Source of the DNA: Ulva prolifera
Taxonomy: Eukaryota; Chlorophyta; Ulvophyceae; Ulvales; Ulvaceae
NCBI GenBank assembly: GCA_023078555.1
Contig: CM041198.1
Coordinates: 4,077,354-4,141,353, forward strand
Direction: 5' to 3'
Length of the DNA stretch: 64,000 nucleotides
Below, piece after piece: positions 37,393 through 48,770 of the stretch. The notes beneath the pieces were generated by a model, which saw only the letters and a program-made list of their open reading frames with translations, was not told the DNA's origin and ran no database searches. The position numbers and the translations under genes are program-made. How positions within the stretch are numbered: the first letter of the stretch is position 1; every line of letters begins with the position of its first letter.

Positions 37393-38465
37393 CCCTGACA
37401 CACTACATAATTCACACTACATAATTCCTCAGTTGAGCTCAGTCCGTATGCAGATATCTCTGAGATGGTTGTGTGTGGATCTGTCCGGCCGCAATGACTT
37501 GTGGCCCGATTTAGGCACAATCCGAGTTATCTGTAGTTGTATGTATGGAGAACCTATGTATGGTGAACCATTTCTTCACTGCTCTCTGACAGCAACATGG
37601 ACATGCACACCATGCTCTGCGTTACACCGGTGAATGTAGCGGAACACACATCGAGTGTGTATGTCACCGTGTTCAGCAGTGGCCACCAGATCCTAGTAAC
37701 ATTGTGACCGTCGAGAGATCCTTCCAGATGATCATTCATCCGGCTAGCATGCCAAACTCTGACTGCACAACGGAAATCACTACGCCAGCACGAACTGGCA
37801 TGATCATATGTGATCCTTGCAAGTCAATCGACGCCCAAATGCAGCGGAGAATACGCTCGTGCAGCCATGTTCCCATCATGCATGCAACTCAGCTTGAATG
37901 TCGTTGTCCAGCCAACACAGCTTTCATTGTGGCAGTTCCATGCAGCCTCAACTAGTCTAGATGTACAACTCCAGCCAAACAGTCAACCTCCCACGTCAGA
38001 CCGCAATGATCGTGCATGGCAGCCATCTCCTGATGCTCGGCTGCAGGACCCATAGCCATGTGCACTTAGCGTGCAAGGCCACCATCTCGCCTCTTGCAGG
38101 ATGTGCCACTGGCATGTGTGCCAGTGCGTTTGCAGCGCATCGTTCAATGTCAAAGGGTGGGTGGTCGGTGCTAAGCGTGTCCCAAGATGCAATGCATTTT
38201 ACTCAACACATCAGCGTGGCCTGTCCAAATGAACTGGTCCGATCAGCTTCCGCTGCAGAGCAGACAGTGATCAACCCATGCGCGCTTCCATGCGTTCCAC
38301 GGCCGCCTCTCTACTTCTCCCAAGTCGTCAGAGAAGCTGCTCTCACCAGACACATGCACCTTTCAAGTGTCTTCTGCATGTCTTAATTATCTGTTCTTCG
38401 GGCGGAAACAGTGCATGCGGTGCTACCTGCTTGTCTGCCATTGACCTTGTCACACATGTGCACGT
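37393..38465. repeat. Array spacer between genes B and C
   Basis: Bases 37720-37960 are diverged copies of 33000-33240 (cores: TGATCCTTGCAAG, ATCGAC, GTCCAGCC, GCAGTTCCATGCAGCCTCAA). Bases 37995-38110 match 34745-34850. No gene recognised. Confidence 0.55.
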
Positions 38466-41067
38466 TCAAACATCCTGTAAAGGGTCAGCCGGCGCAATTC
38501 GTGATCCATTGTGGCTGGTATTGCCTCTGCTCCGCATGCGCTGACGCGCACTCTGCAGGAAGGAGAGGAGCTTGCGCATGCCAAGCACGTTGATGCAGAA
38601 GCTGCAGACGGTGGTGCAGCAGGAGGCGAAGGCAAAGGCAGCTTCACGGCGCAGCCGCTCACTGTCCCTGCCTTCCGGCAGCTGCATGGCGGAGAACACC
38701 TTCAGCAGGGTGATGGTGATGCCTCCAATCTCGAAGAGCATTATGGCAGTGTTGGCCGCCACCACCAGCTTGAACCTGCAAGGCAAGATATGTAGTTTCG
38801 CATTGTCCTTGATGGAGAGGATCAGGAAGGAATCTGCCACAATGTGAACGCTGGGCAGCCACGGCATCTCTCTTGTTGTGGGACTTCGTGGTGTGCCATG
38901 GCAAGGTACGTTCCTTCAGATCTGGCTGGCGCTTCTGCCACAGGTGGCAGCCTGGGTGCGCCACACTGCCAGAGCTACCAGCATAGCGGTACTCCTGTTT
39001 GTGAGCATGGATCTGTAGGTGTACTGCCAAGCTGGTCCAGGCAGGGTCTCAGGGCAAGTGGAAAGACATGGGCCTCATGATCAGCAGCGAGCTCACTTTG
39101 CCACGCTGACATGGCCACATGAGGTTCATCTGGCAATTTGACTATGCCCGCGAGAAGGCACGGTTTGTCATTGCATTAAAAATGAGATGCCCATGAGACG
39201 GTCGCAGCAATAAGCGTAGTAGGCATAACAACACATGAGCAATAGCAGCACGGCCCCCAAATAACCAGCAGCAGGAGTGCAACTGAAATGCAGACTTCCT
39301 CACACAAAATCTGCTTCACTCGTGAAGCGCTTGGAGTCACATGGAGCAGGATGTGGCAGCAGCATCGTGTGCACTCTTCCATAAGCACAGATCCACTGCG
39401 GGCAGTGTAACAGCACAAGTGGCATCTCCGATTGCCCCTCATTCCACACCAGCGCCCCGCAGAACTCCAGTGGACTAGCATGGAGTCTGATCATATGAGA
39501 TGTGTTGAAGAGAAAGTGCGCATGTAAGAAGGAGCAGGACAATACCTCCTTCCAGCACTCTCAAAAAGAGAAACTTGGCCCGTCATTTGAAGCAGAAAGG
39601 CCATGAGGAGCAGGTTACTCACAGAAGTGACGCCAGCGATGATGGCGAGGCGGGTGTAGTGCGTGCAGGGCACTGCCTCGCCATACCACACACAGTCCGG
39701 GCCCTGCACACATGCAACAACGATGGAGCTCACTCTGGAACATGCAGAGCTTTCCAAATGCCACTGCTAGGATGCTCATCATTGAACACATGCACATGAA
39801 AGCACTCACGTGAACGGGATGGGCGTGTGGGCATGGGCGTGTGTGTGGTTGTGTGGCAGTGTCGCTGTGTCCGGCGTGGGTGCTGCCGTTGCGTGGGTGT
39901 TTTGGTGTGCGCTTCGTGTGGCTTGCTGCGTGGTGTGCGTTTCCCCTGCTTCTTGCTTGCGGTGCTACCTGCCTCGCTTGCTTTGTCCTTGTAACACATG
40001 AAAGCACTCACGTGAACTTCAATAGAAATCCACCTACACTCTAATTGCCTAATTTGAATACAACAGCTGCGTCTTGACTGACCTCCGCAAGGTGGCAGGA
40101 TGAGCTGGTCAATCAGCATGCACCATGCTGCTGCAACACCACCCACTGTCTTACTGTCATACATGCGACAACTGCTTGAGCGGTGCATATACACACAACG
40201 AGGCACGACCAGGTGCCGTGTTTTGAAAAAAAACTCACAGTGCATCCACTGCACCTTAAATTTTGGAGCATTATCATAAATCACAAAGACCAACATCATA
40301 TGGAAGAGAACAATCATGCATTGTGGAGCATTCCAATTCCGGCCGGGGTGAGAACATACGCATGATGGCAGTAAAAGGCTGACCTGGTCGAGGAGAATTC
40401 GGACAAAGCCAATGTCAGTCAGCCCATCAACCAGCCGCATGGATGTGAAAGCAGCATTCCTTACGGCTGGCCAAATACTGTTGTAAGGCTGTGAGGGCTG
40501 ATCTGCAGCGATGCCTCCAAATAGTCCACTCAGCATTGTAGCAAAAATAGTCACCGAGTCCCCGACAACGAAAGCCAGGCGATCGCCGAATGGAGAATAT
40601 GAGATGGGCCCGGTGAAAACAGCAATCACAAAGAAGGTGCTTGCAAGAGTCAGGATTGATGACGCTGCCAAGTATGTGGGCGCTGAAGCCGCTGCGGGCC
40701 CGAATCTCCATATCCAACCAGCACAGAAGAGATAGGATATCACTGAGATCAGTGCAGGTATGTTCATGATTGGAATTCCCCACGGAACAGCCACAATGAA
40801 CACGACAGCCATCGTGATAATTGCGACGGAAACAGAACTAGTGTACGCGAGGCACCCGACATGTGGCTTGACATGCATCTTGGCCCAACCAGATGGAGCC
40901 TGTGACGACATGCCCAGTACTGCGCAGACTGCAAAGAACGACTGACCCAATGTCTTGCTGCCGTATCGCCCGTCGACATGCTCGATGACCTCTGGTGCTG
41001 CACAGGCTGTGCCTGCCGCAGCATGTGCGTTCAGACCATCGACGAGAGACGATGGGGAGGCCATCAT
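38466..41067 (-). CDS. Array gene C: multi-pass membrane protein, unknown family
   Basis: The exons are 41067-40384 (684 bp), 39703-39546 (158 bp) and 38775-38466 (310 bp), coding 383 residues with the array's splice phases. The exon-1 donor is GTCAGC rather than the GTGAGC or GTGAAC of the others. A long open frame continues through intron 1, but the conserved exon-2 block GPDCVWYGEAVPCTHYTRLA and the homology to the other copies show that the intron is real. Intron 1 (680 bp) carries a 179-bp insertion at 39816-39994 flanked by perfect 23-bp direct repeats. Protein blocks: SGWAKMHVKPHVGC, NIPALISVISYLFCAGWIWR, FTGPISYSPFGDRLAFVVGD, MRLVDGLTDIGFVRILLDQ and FKLVVAANTAIMLFEIGG. Function unknown. 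Confidence 0.88.
39793..40017 (-). mobile_element. Short non-coding insertion with 23-bp target-site duplication
   Basis: A perfect 23-bp direct repeat (39793-39815 and 39995-40017, core CATGAAAGCACTCACGTGAA) brackets 179 bp that the introns of the sibling copies appear to lack. On the minus strand the insert begins TTACAAGGACAAAGCAAGC, the same start as the segment at 11395. No open frame of note and no terminal inverted repeats. The long direct repeat suggests a short retroposed element, but class is not established. Confidence 0.7.
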
Positions 41068-41370
41068 CACATGTACCGCAGACTATTGCTTACAGATTCA
41101 CAGTTTGATGATTTGCAACAATGTCAAAGGCAGACAGACAACCATCATGAATTGCCGTAATGAAAGTGGGCCTCGCGATATCGGTGTTCCTGATAAATCT
41201 ACGATTCTCCTGAGGTCAGGCACGAGGAACCAGCATCTTGTTGTGGCGTCCAAAAGCTATACAATGGAAACCGAGATATGCGTAGCTTGGCATCACGAGG
41301 ATGTAGTTCAATCCTGTGACAGTATTCCTGTTCCTGCACATCGCGCCCAGGTCCCGTCTAGATTTAGCTG

Positions 41371-41388
41371 GAGCACCTGTAGCCATGC
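41371..41388 (-). promoter_or_regulatory. Conserved upstream element of array gene C
   Basis: Plus-strand GAGCACCTGTAGCCATGC, about 304 bp upstream of the ATG and slightly diverged from the others. The flank includes CTACGATTCTCCTGAGGTC (about 41198) and GCGTAGCTTGGCATCACGAG (about 41280), both shared with other copies. Confidence 0.5.
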
Positions 41389-41578
41389 ACCCCTCAGCTG
41401 AACTCGGTCCGCACGCAGATAGTGTGTATCGTCTAAGCGAATGTAAGAGCGCATAAAATTCTCACTCTGAAGGCCGTGTGCTTTCGCATGCCACTGCACG
41501 AAACTTCAGCACTGGGAGCGTGCAATCCGGCCAAGCACACGTCCAGGGGGACTGCGAGCACCTAGGCGTTCGAGTTCG

Positions 41579-41624
41579 AGCGTGCCTGGCGCTCGAGAGA
41601 GCTCTCTCGAGCGCCAGGCACGCT
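41579..41624. repeat. Perfect 46-bp palindrome without a loop
   Basis: The left arm (AGCGTGCCTGG then CGCTCGAGAGAG) is the exact reverse complement of the right arm, with the centre between 41601 and 41602 and no spacer. It lies between genes C and D, in spacer DNA. It could form a cruciform, or could be a fold-back artefact of library construction. Confidence 0.9.
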
Positions 41625-42964
41625 TTCCAGCAGCAGCATGTAGGGCCGCTGCACAGGCTTCAAACCTAATGTTGCACTATCTGTCAGACATCTGTACATC
41701 TGCACACGCCAAAAATTGCAAAATTGACCATTGCATAGAATGGTCGGGCCGCAGCATTCCCATGTTGGCATCATGATGACAACAAGCAGCGCTGTCATCC
41801 GCATGCGATGACTGTCTGCCTTATGTGCGGCATTGCTTGCATTCGCACGTGCCCCATGTTTGAGAGCAAGTCCGCGCACCGATAGGCCTACAGATTGTAC
41901 AGGGTTGAACCTGCTGATGCAGACTTTGCCAGTTTGCACAGTGGGCCTAGGCTAGGGGTGCGCAGCAAGTGGGCGCTGCCAGGTTGTACACGGAAGAGGA
42001 ACATCATGCTTGAACAAACATGGTGTCCAAGTTACTACAGTAAAGTATGATCTACACCGCATATTTATGAATGTGGCCATGGCCGCTGCAATTGCAGCCA
42101 GAGCCAAGCACGGTGACACGTTGTCACGATACATGAAACACTGCCGCCCATATCTTCCGCGGCCCCACACTGCGCAAGACTGTTGGCAAAGACCTGCGGC
42201 CGGCAAATCTACATAGTTCCGTACTGAAGTTTCTTTCAGGTGAAGGTGGCACCAGCACTCCGTGGCTCCGTGGTAGAGGCGAGCTGTCGCCGGGCCCAGC
42301 TTGCAGCCTCCCCACTGCTCCACTTGCACCGCCATCACCCACTGCCACAATTGTGGCCTGGTACGCTCCATGGCGGCCCACAAGTCCAGCACACATGACC
42401 AGATACATCCTCCTGAAGCCATCTGCCCGAACCTCCGGCTGGCGTCTTCGCCAGCATCGCAGGATGCTTGCAATACTCATGAGTATGGCATCCGGCACAT
42501 CTTCACCTCGCCTGCAAACACCATGTTTGCGACATGTGCAAGCCACAGTCTCACATGTTTCAGTCGATGCTAGCAATAGCAGCCTTGCTGCCATGACCTC
42601 TGTGGCACAACCTTCTGCAGCTGTTCATGTTAAGCGCATGCGATTGCCGCTGAGCGTGTGCCGATGTGCGATTCGGTTCATCGGCCTCGCACGTCCAAAA
42701 CTTGCATTGATCCAATGAGAGCCACAGCCCCAAAGGAGACACCAACTGAGCCAGGCGCAGGTGCATGCTCCGAATGGCCGCATCCCAAGGCCGTGCCTCT
42801 CTCAATTTCACTCCACGACCTGGGAACTTGCAATTGCTCTCGCCAAGCACGAACAGGGTTAATTATAGTTCTCTGCCTAGTTCTTCCGTCGTTCGAGCGC
42901 CTGCGGTACCAGATGTGCTGCCTACCTGCCCAAACTCTTTCAACCTTGCCGCGCGCATGCTGGT
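41625..42964. other. Array spacer between genes C and D
   Basis: The stretch includes a weak copy of the spacer repeat at 42265-42345. No gene recognised. Confidence 0.45.
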
Positions 42965-45208
42965 TCAAGCAGCCTGTTGTGGGTTGGCTGGGACGATCTC
43001 GGAGTCATCTGGGCCTGGGCTGACTCTGGTCAGTATGGTCTCACCCGCTCGCCGCAAGAGTGCGAGGAGCCGACGCATGCCGAGCACGTTGATGCAGAAG
43101 CAGACAGCGGTGGTGCAGCAGGATGCAAAGGCAAAAGCGGCTTCACGGCGCCGCCACCCGCTCGCTCTCGCTTCCGGCAGCTGCATCGTAGAGAAAATCT
43201 GGAGCAGGGAGATGGTGATGCCTCCCATTTCCAAGAGCATGATGGCGGTGTTGGCCGCCAGAACCAGCTTGAACCTGCACAGCGAGACGTTGAGCTTTGC
43301 GTTGAGTTTGACAAACAGGCTGAAAAAAACAAAGGGGGGTCTGATGTCACCGTTATGCATCCTAGCTGTGAAGCCACAGTATTTCTGTACGTCATTGCAT
43401 GCCATGGCATGTCACAATTCTCTGAAGCTGATATGAGCTGCTGGCACAATCGGGCAGTCTGTGTGCAGAGTCATGCTTTGCGAGACCCACCGGCACCGGT
43501 GCACTGCTACGCTGGCCCACGTTTGGTGAGTGTACACGATGTTGCTTGGTCTCAACGCAAGAAGAGAGGCCCGGGGCCTAGAAGAGAAGCACAAATTGCG
43601 ACACTGACATTGCCAAGCCGGCATCGTTCTACCTCTTCCCCACACCCGCTGCGGCAGCCTCAGATGGCCAGCAGCAGGAGTGCAAGTCAAACACCTGCTC
43701 CTGGCACAAGGACCGCTTCACCCGTGAACTGCTGGATGCTGCATGAAGCAGGATGTGGCGGCAGCACTGCAATGCTTGTGAGGCAGAGATCCACAGAAAA
43801 GGGCGTGCAAGCGTGAGTGGCCTTTCTGGCTGCCCCTCATTGCACAGCAGCACCATGCAGAGCTGGAGTGGGCCAGCATGGGATGTGAGCACAAGGCATG
43901 AGGCACACATGTGACATGGGTGCATACGGCAGGAGTAGGGCAATACCGCTTTCCGGCACTCTCGAAGAGAGGGATTTGGCCCATCGTTTGGAGTACAGCG
44001 ACCATGAGGAGCAGGTTACTCACAGAGATGGCGCCGGCGATGATGGCAAGGCGGGTGTAGTGTGTGCAGGGCACTGCCTCGCCATACCACACACAGTCCG
44101 GGCCCTGCACACATGCAACCACGACGGAGGATGAGTTCGGAACATGTAGATGCTAGAGGTCTCGAAGGTTTCCATGACCTGCTCAGAACTGCTCCTGAGC
44201 TGGCACGCACAAAGCTAGCAAGCACATGAACTACACATGGAGTTCATGAAGCGCTTGGCTGCTTCAGACGAGCCTCAGCAAATTGGCAGGATGAGCTGTA
44301 AAATTACAACACGTCATGCTGCAGATTGGCACAGCAGTGACTGTCAGTTGCCGTACACGGCTGGGCTGCCATCACACTTTCAGGGTGAGCATGCCACCCT
44401 GTATTGTGGAACCCCCTGATCCAGATCATGAACACTGAGATCATGTGGAACAGAAGCAGAATGTTTACGCTCGGGAGACGCTGACTAGGGTATCGAAGCC
44501 TGCATGGTAGAGGTGGCTCACCTGGTCGAGAAGCAGCCGGACCACGCCGATGTTAGTCAGACCTTCAACCAGCCGCATGGACGTGAAAGCAGCTTTCATC
44601 ACGGCTGGCCATATGGTGGTGTATGGCTGTGGGGGTTGGTCTGCAGCAATGCCTCCGAACAAGCCGCTCAACAGTGTTGCAAAGATACAGAGAGACGCCC
44701 CAATGAGGAACGACAGGCGATCGCCGAATGGAGAATACGAGGTGGGCCCAATGAAAACAACTGTGACAAAGAAGGAGCTTGCAAGAGTCAGGACTGATGA
44801 CGCTGCCAGGTACGTGGGCGCTGCAGCTGCCGCAGGCCCAAATCTCCATATCCACCCGGCCAAGAAGACGTAGGACACCACAGAGATCAGTGCCGGTATG
44901 TTCATGATTGGGATCCCCCATGGAACAGCCCCAACGTAAACGACAGCCATAGTGGTGATCCCGACAGAGACGGAAAAAGTGTACGTGAAGCGCCCGACGT
45001 GTGGCTTGACGTGTATCTTCGCCCAACCAGACGGAGCCTGTGAAGACATGCTCGTCCTCGCGCAGACTGGAAGCACAGAGATTCCCAACTGTTGGGAATT
45101 ACATCGCACGACGTCGTCATGCTCGATGACCTCTGGTACTGCACAGGGGGCGCTTTCCGCAGTACATCCATTCGGAGCAGCGGCTACAGACAATTCAGAA
45201 GCCTTCAT
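42965..45208 (-). CDS. Array gene D: multi-pass membrane protein, unknown family
   Basis: The exons are 45208-44522 (687 bp, one codon longer than the siblings), 44104-43947 (158 bp) and 43274-42965 (310 bp), coding 384 residues. This is the most diverged copy. The N-terminal segment has VLPVCARTSMSSQAPSGWAK where the others have FFAVCAxLGMSSQ. It has MRLVEGLTNIGVVRLLLDQ for MRLVDGLTDIGFVRILLDQ, GPTSYSPFGDRL for GPISYSPFGDRL, and MQLPEARASGWRRR for the otherwise constant MQLPEGRDSERLRR. All splice sites and the frame are intact, so it looks functional. Helix count and topology match the siblings. Confidence 0.86.
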
Positions 45209-45425
45209 CACATGAACCGTAGGCTATGATGTTCAGAGAGTTGCTCAATTGCTGCATTTATGTCGAGGGCCAGCGGAAATACGTCGACGAAGACTCCAAC
45301 GAACGGTGACATCAGACTTCTTGATACTTTCATCTAGAGACTCTCCAGGGCTCGGGAAAAAAACCTGATCTTGATTTGCACACCAACATATGATTCGTAG
45401 CTGGGCACAACAAGGATGCAAGCTC

Positions 45426-45443
45426 AAGCACCTGTAGACATTC
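45426..45443 (-). promoter_or_regulatory. Conserved upstream element of array gene D
   Basis: Plus-strand AAGCACCTGTAGACATTC, 218 bp upstream of the ATG. It is preceded by CGTAGCTGGGCACAACAAGG, the counterpart of the CGTAGCTTGGCATCACGAGG block of C. Confidence 0.5.
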
Positions 45444-45539
45444 ACTGCTGCTCGGTTCTCACGCAGACGCTATCGGGCCGGGTCTGGCGCTAGGCATGGA
45501 TGTGGCAACGGTAGGCACACCCGATGCACGTGCAAACGG

Positions 45540-45905
45540 GTTTCAGCAAAGGCGATGTCAGGCATCAACAATGCACATTATTGTGATAGCACCAAAGATC
45601 ACAGCTAGCCAGATGGTGGAAACAGGCTCAGGCGGGCAGTTTGCTGCTATACCTCCGAATTGTTGACACATCCTAGCAAAGATGGCCACGTACATCCACT
45701 CGTACCACAGTATACAGAAACCATCATGTGAACAGAGCACCTGTCAGAATGAACAGAGCATATCCAAGACCCATAAGCGCTTGGTACCCCAACGCTGCCT
45801 CTCTTTCAGGTCCACACGTCCATATCCAGCCAATCATGACAGACAATGATGCCACTGCGACGAGCGCAGGCAGACTGACGAGGTGAGGCCCCATGAAATC
45901 GATGC
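45540..45905 (-). pseudogene. Second relic of array exon 1
   Basis: Minus-strand fragments align with exon 1 of the intact copies in the correct order. LVSLPALVAVASLSVMIGWI corresponds to IMNIPALISVISYLFCAGWI, and GGIAANCPPEPVSTIWLAVI corresponds to GGIAADxPPQPYTTIWPAVR. The reading frame is broken between them and exons 2-3 were not found nearby. It is more decayed in DNA than in residue pattern, suggesting it was once coding. Confidence 0.7.
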
Positions 45906-46203
45906 TGCCACCCCATCTGCCTTCGCTATCGCGAAGCATTGTTCAGTAATAACGGTATGCATCACTTTCATGAGTGATTGCTGCTCAGTCCGTTCCATCA
46001 GCCCTGCTCTGCCACATGCACAGATCCAACCAGACCTTCTCCTCCAGAACAGACACTGGGATTGACCCATGCGTGAACTCATGGTCACATTCCAAAACGG
46101 CCACCTCCATCTCGAGTTCGCTCCACCAGCCAGGAAGCTGCCCGCACGGGGAATGCATGTATGTTTTGCCGGCCGGATGTTATGGTTCCAGCGACCAATC
46201 TGG

Positions 46204-48467
46204 CTATGACCTCATGTCACACGTAGATGTAAGAGCACCCTCTTCTGGGCCGGCCGGTGCAATCTGAGACCCATGCGGGCCATTGCTGACTCTGTTCTGC
46301 ACGCTCTGACCCAATCGCCGCAGGAGTGCAAGGAGCTTGCGCATGCCAAGCACATTCAAGCAGAAGCTGGCGACGGTGGTGCAGCAGGAGACGAAGGCAA
46401 AGGCGGCTTCACGGCGCAGCCGCTCACTGTCCCTATCTTCCGGCAGCTGCATGGCGGAGAACACCTGGAGCAGGGTGATGGTGATGCCTCCGATCTCGAG
46501 GAGCATGATGACCGTGTTGGCCGCCACCACCAGCTTGAACCTGCACAGCCAGCTTTGCATGTTCGCATTGTGCTTGATGGAGGGGCACAGACGGGCAGAT
46601 GCCACCAACGCGAACGCTCGGCAGCTGCGACATCTCTTGTAGGACGCTACGACACGGCATGCCGTGGCGCTACGACATGGCACGGTGTGATGCTCCGTTC
46701 ATTCGTGCGGCACACGGGAACTGTTCACCTGGTCCAGGCGGGACCTCAGGACAAGAGGAGAGGCCTGGGCACCATCATCAGCAAGCATATTCATTTTGCC
46801 ATCCTGTCACGGCCATACGAGCTCATCTGACAGTGGACCATGCTGGCTGTGTGAACCTCAGATGGCCAATGGCAGAGGTCCCACTCACACGATTCTTGCT
46901 CGCAGAAGGACCGCTTCACCCATGAGACAGTTGGTGCTGCACACATCAGAATGCAGCGAGAGCATTACATGCATGGCCCAAAGAGCACAGGCTTATAAGG
47001 TCAAGTGCAGAAGCATGAGTGGCCTCTCTGGTTGCACCTCATTCCACAGCAGCACCATGCAGAGTCTGAGTGGACCAGCACGAAATGTGAGCGGAGGCGC
47101 CAGCGATAGGTGTGCACAGACAGAAGGAGTAGGACGTTACCGTGTTCCAGCACTCTCAAAGAGAGCAACTTGGCCTGCCATGTGAAGTAGAGCAGTAATG
47201 AGGACTATGTTGCTGACAGAGATGACGCCGGCGATGATGGCGAGGCGGGTGTAGTGCATGCAGGGCACTTCCTCGCCATACCACACGCAGTCCGGGCCCT
47301 GCACGCATGCAACCACGACTGGAGCTCAGCCGTGCAGATCTCGAGATGCAGATCTCGAGATTCCAAGAATTCTCTGTGCCACGGATGGACTTCTCCTCAG
47401 CTGGCACGCGCACAGAAGCAATGAACTTGACCAAGGCTGTGTCTGATGTAGCTGTCTCAGACTGCCCTGGGCAGACTGATCTGGTGCTTTGAGCACTACG
47501 TGTTTTGGCGCCAACATACCGCTCCGTCAGAATCCAAAAAATGGTCACAGCGTTTGTGATCAGCCTATGCCCACCTACTTCGGAACCTAGAGCATAGTGA
47601 CCACGTCCCAGACCAGCACATTGGCGGCTAATTGTATCAACACGAGGCTGAACAGCCAACCCTCCAAAACAAACACCATCAAGACCCGACATCACACGAA
47701 CTGGATGTACAAGTTTGATGCATTGTGAGAATGACATGCTCACTGCGCTGAAACTGTGCGCATGATGGCTGTCAAAGGCTCACCTGGTCAAGGAGAATTC
47801 GGACAATGCCAATGTCAGTCAACCCATCGACTAGCCGCATGGCAGTGAAAGCAGCGTTCCTCACGGCCGGCCATATAGTGGTGTATGGCTGTGGGGGATG
47901 GTCCGCAGCGATGCCTCCAAGCTGTCCGCACAGCATCGTACCAAAAAGAAACACAAATCCCACAGCAGTGAGAGACAGGCGATCACCGAATGGAGTATAT
48001 GAGATGGGCCCGGCGAAAGCAGCAATCAGGAAAAACGCGCTTGCAGGAGTCAGAATGAAAGACGCTACCAGATACGTAGGTGCTGCAGCTGCTGCGGGCC
48101 CGTATCTCAACATCCATCCAGCACAGAAGGCAAAGCTTGACACTGAGATCAGTGCAGGTATGTTCATGACTAGGATTCCCCATGTCATAGCCCCGATGAA
48201 AACGATGGACATCGTGGTGAGAGCGATAGAAACAGCAACGATGTACGCGAAGCATCCGACATGTGGTTTGACATGTATCGTCGCCCAACCAGACGGCGCC
48301 TGAGAAGACATGCCCAGCATTGCGCAGACTGCAAAGAACCGAGCACCCAGTTGATGACTTTTGTTTCGCGCGTCGACCAGCTCGACGACCTCTGGTGCTG
48401 CACAGGTGGTGCCTGCCGCAGCATGAGCGTTCAGACCATCGCCTGTAGACCATTGGGCGGCCAGCAT
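46204..48467 (-). CDS. Array gene E: multi-pass membrane protein, unknown family
   Basis: The exons are 48467-47784 (684 bp), 47298-47141 (158 bp) and 46540-46204 (337 bp), coding 392 residues. Exon 2 reads GPDCVWYGEEVPCMHYTRLA with GEE for GEA and ends ESAGTR. The other copies stop after a QQDA/QDV-type end; here the frame continues nine more residues to CDMRS. Exon 1 keeps SGWATIHVKPHVGC (Ala-Thr for Ala-Lys), MNIPALISVSSFAFCAGWML, GPISYTPFGDRL and MRLVDGLTDIGIVRILLDQ. Function unknown. It is the first gene of the array in transcriptional order and has two copies of the upstream element. Confidence 0.87.
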
Positions 48468-48770
48468 CAAAAGTGCAGCAGGCTACCGCTTTGGAACAAG
48501 CAGCTCGACGTTCAAAACTTTCAAGAGCAGGTGGATCTGCGTCAAAAAGGGATTCAACGGAATGTGACCTTAGTCATCCCGACACATCTACGTTTATCTT
48601 CAGGTCGTGCACGAGCAGTTTTCGTCGAGCACCAAGGAATGTTCTCGGGCACCCAAAGTCCACACACAGGTACACCGACATATAGGTCATCTGATTTGGA
48701 AAGATTGCAGCCAAACCCCGTCGCTGCCCAGCGCGCCTAGGAATGGCATGGCCTCGCCGGAATCGATCTG

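Noticed and set aside
39730-41070. A single 446-codon open frame covering gene C exon 1 and the following DNA
   Set aside because: Homology to the four siblings shows that the exon ends at 40384. The remainder is intron 1, including the mobile insert.
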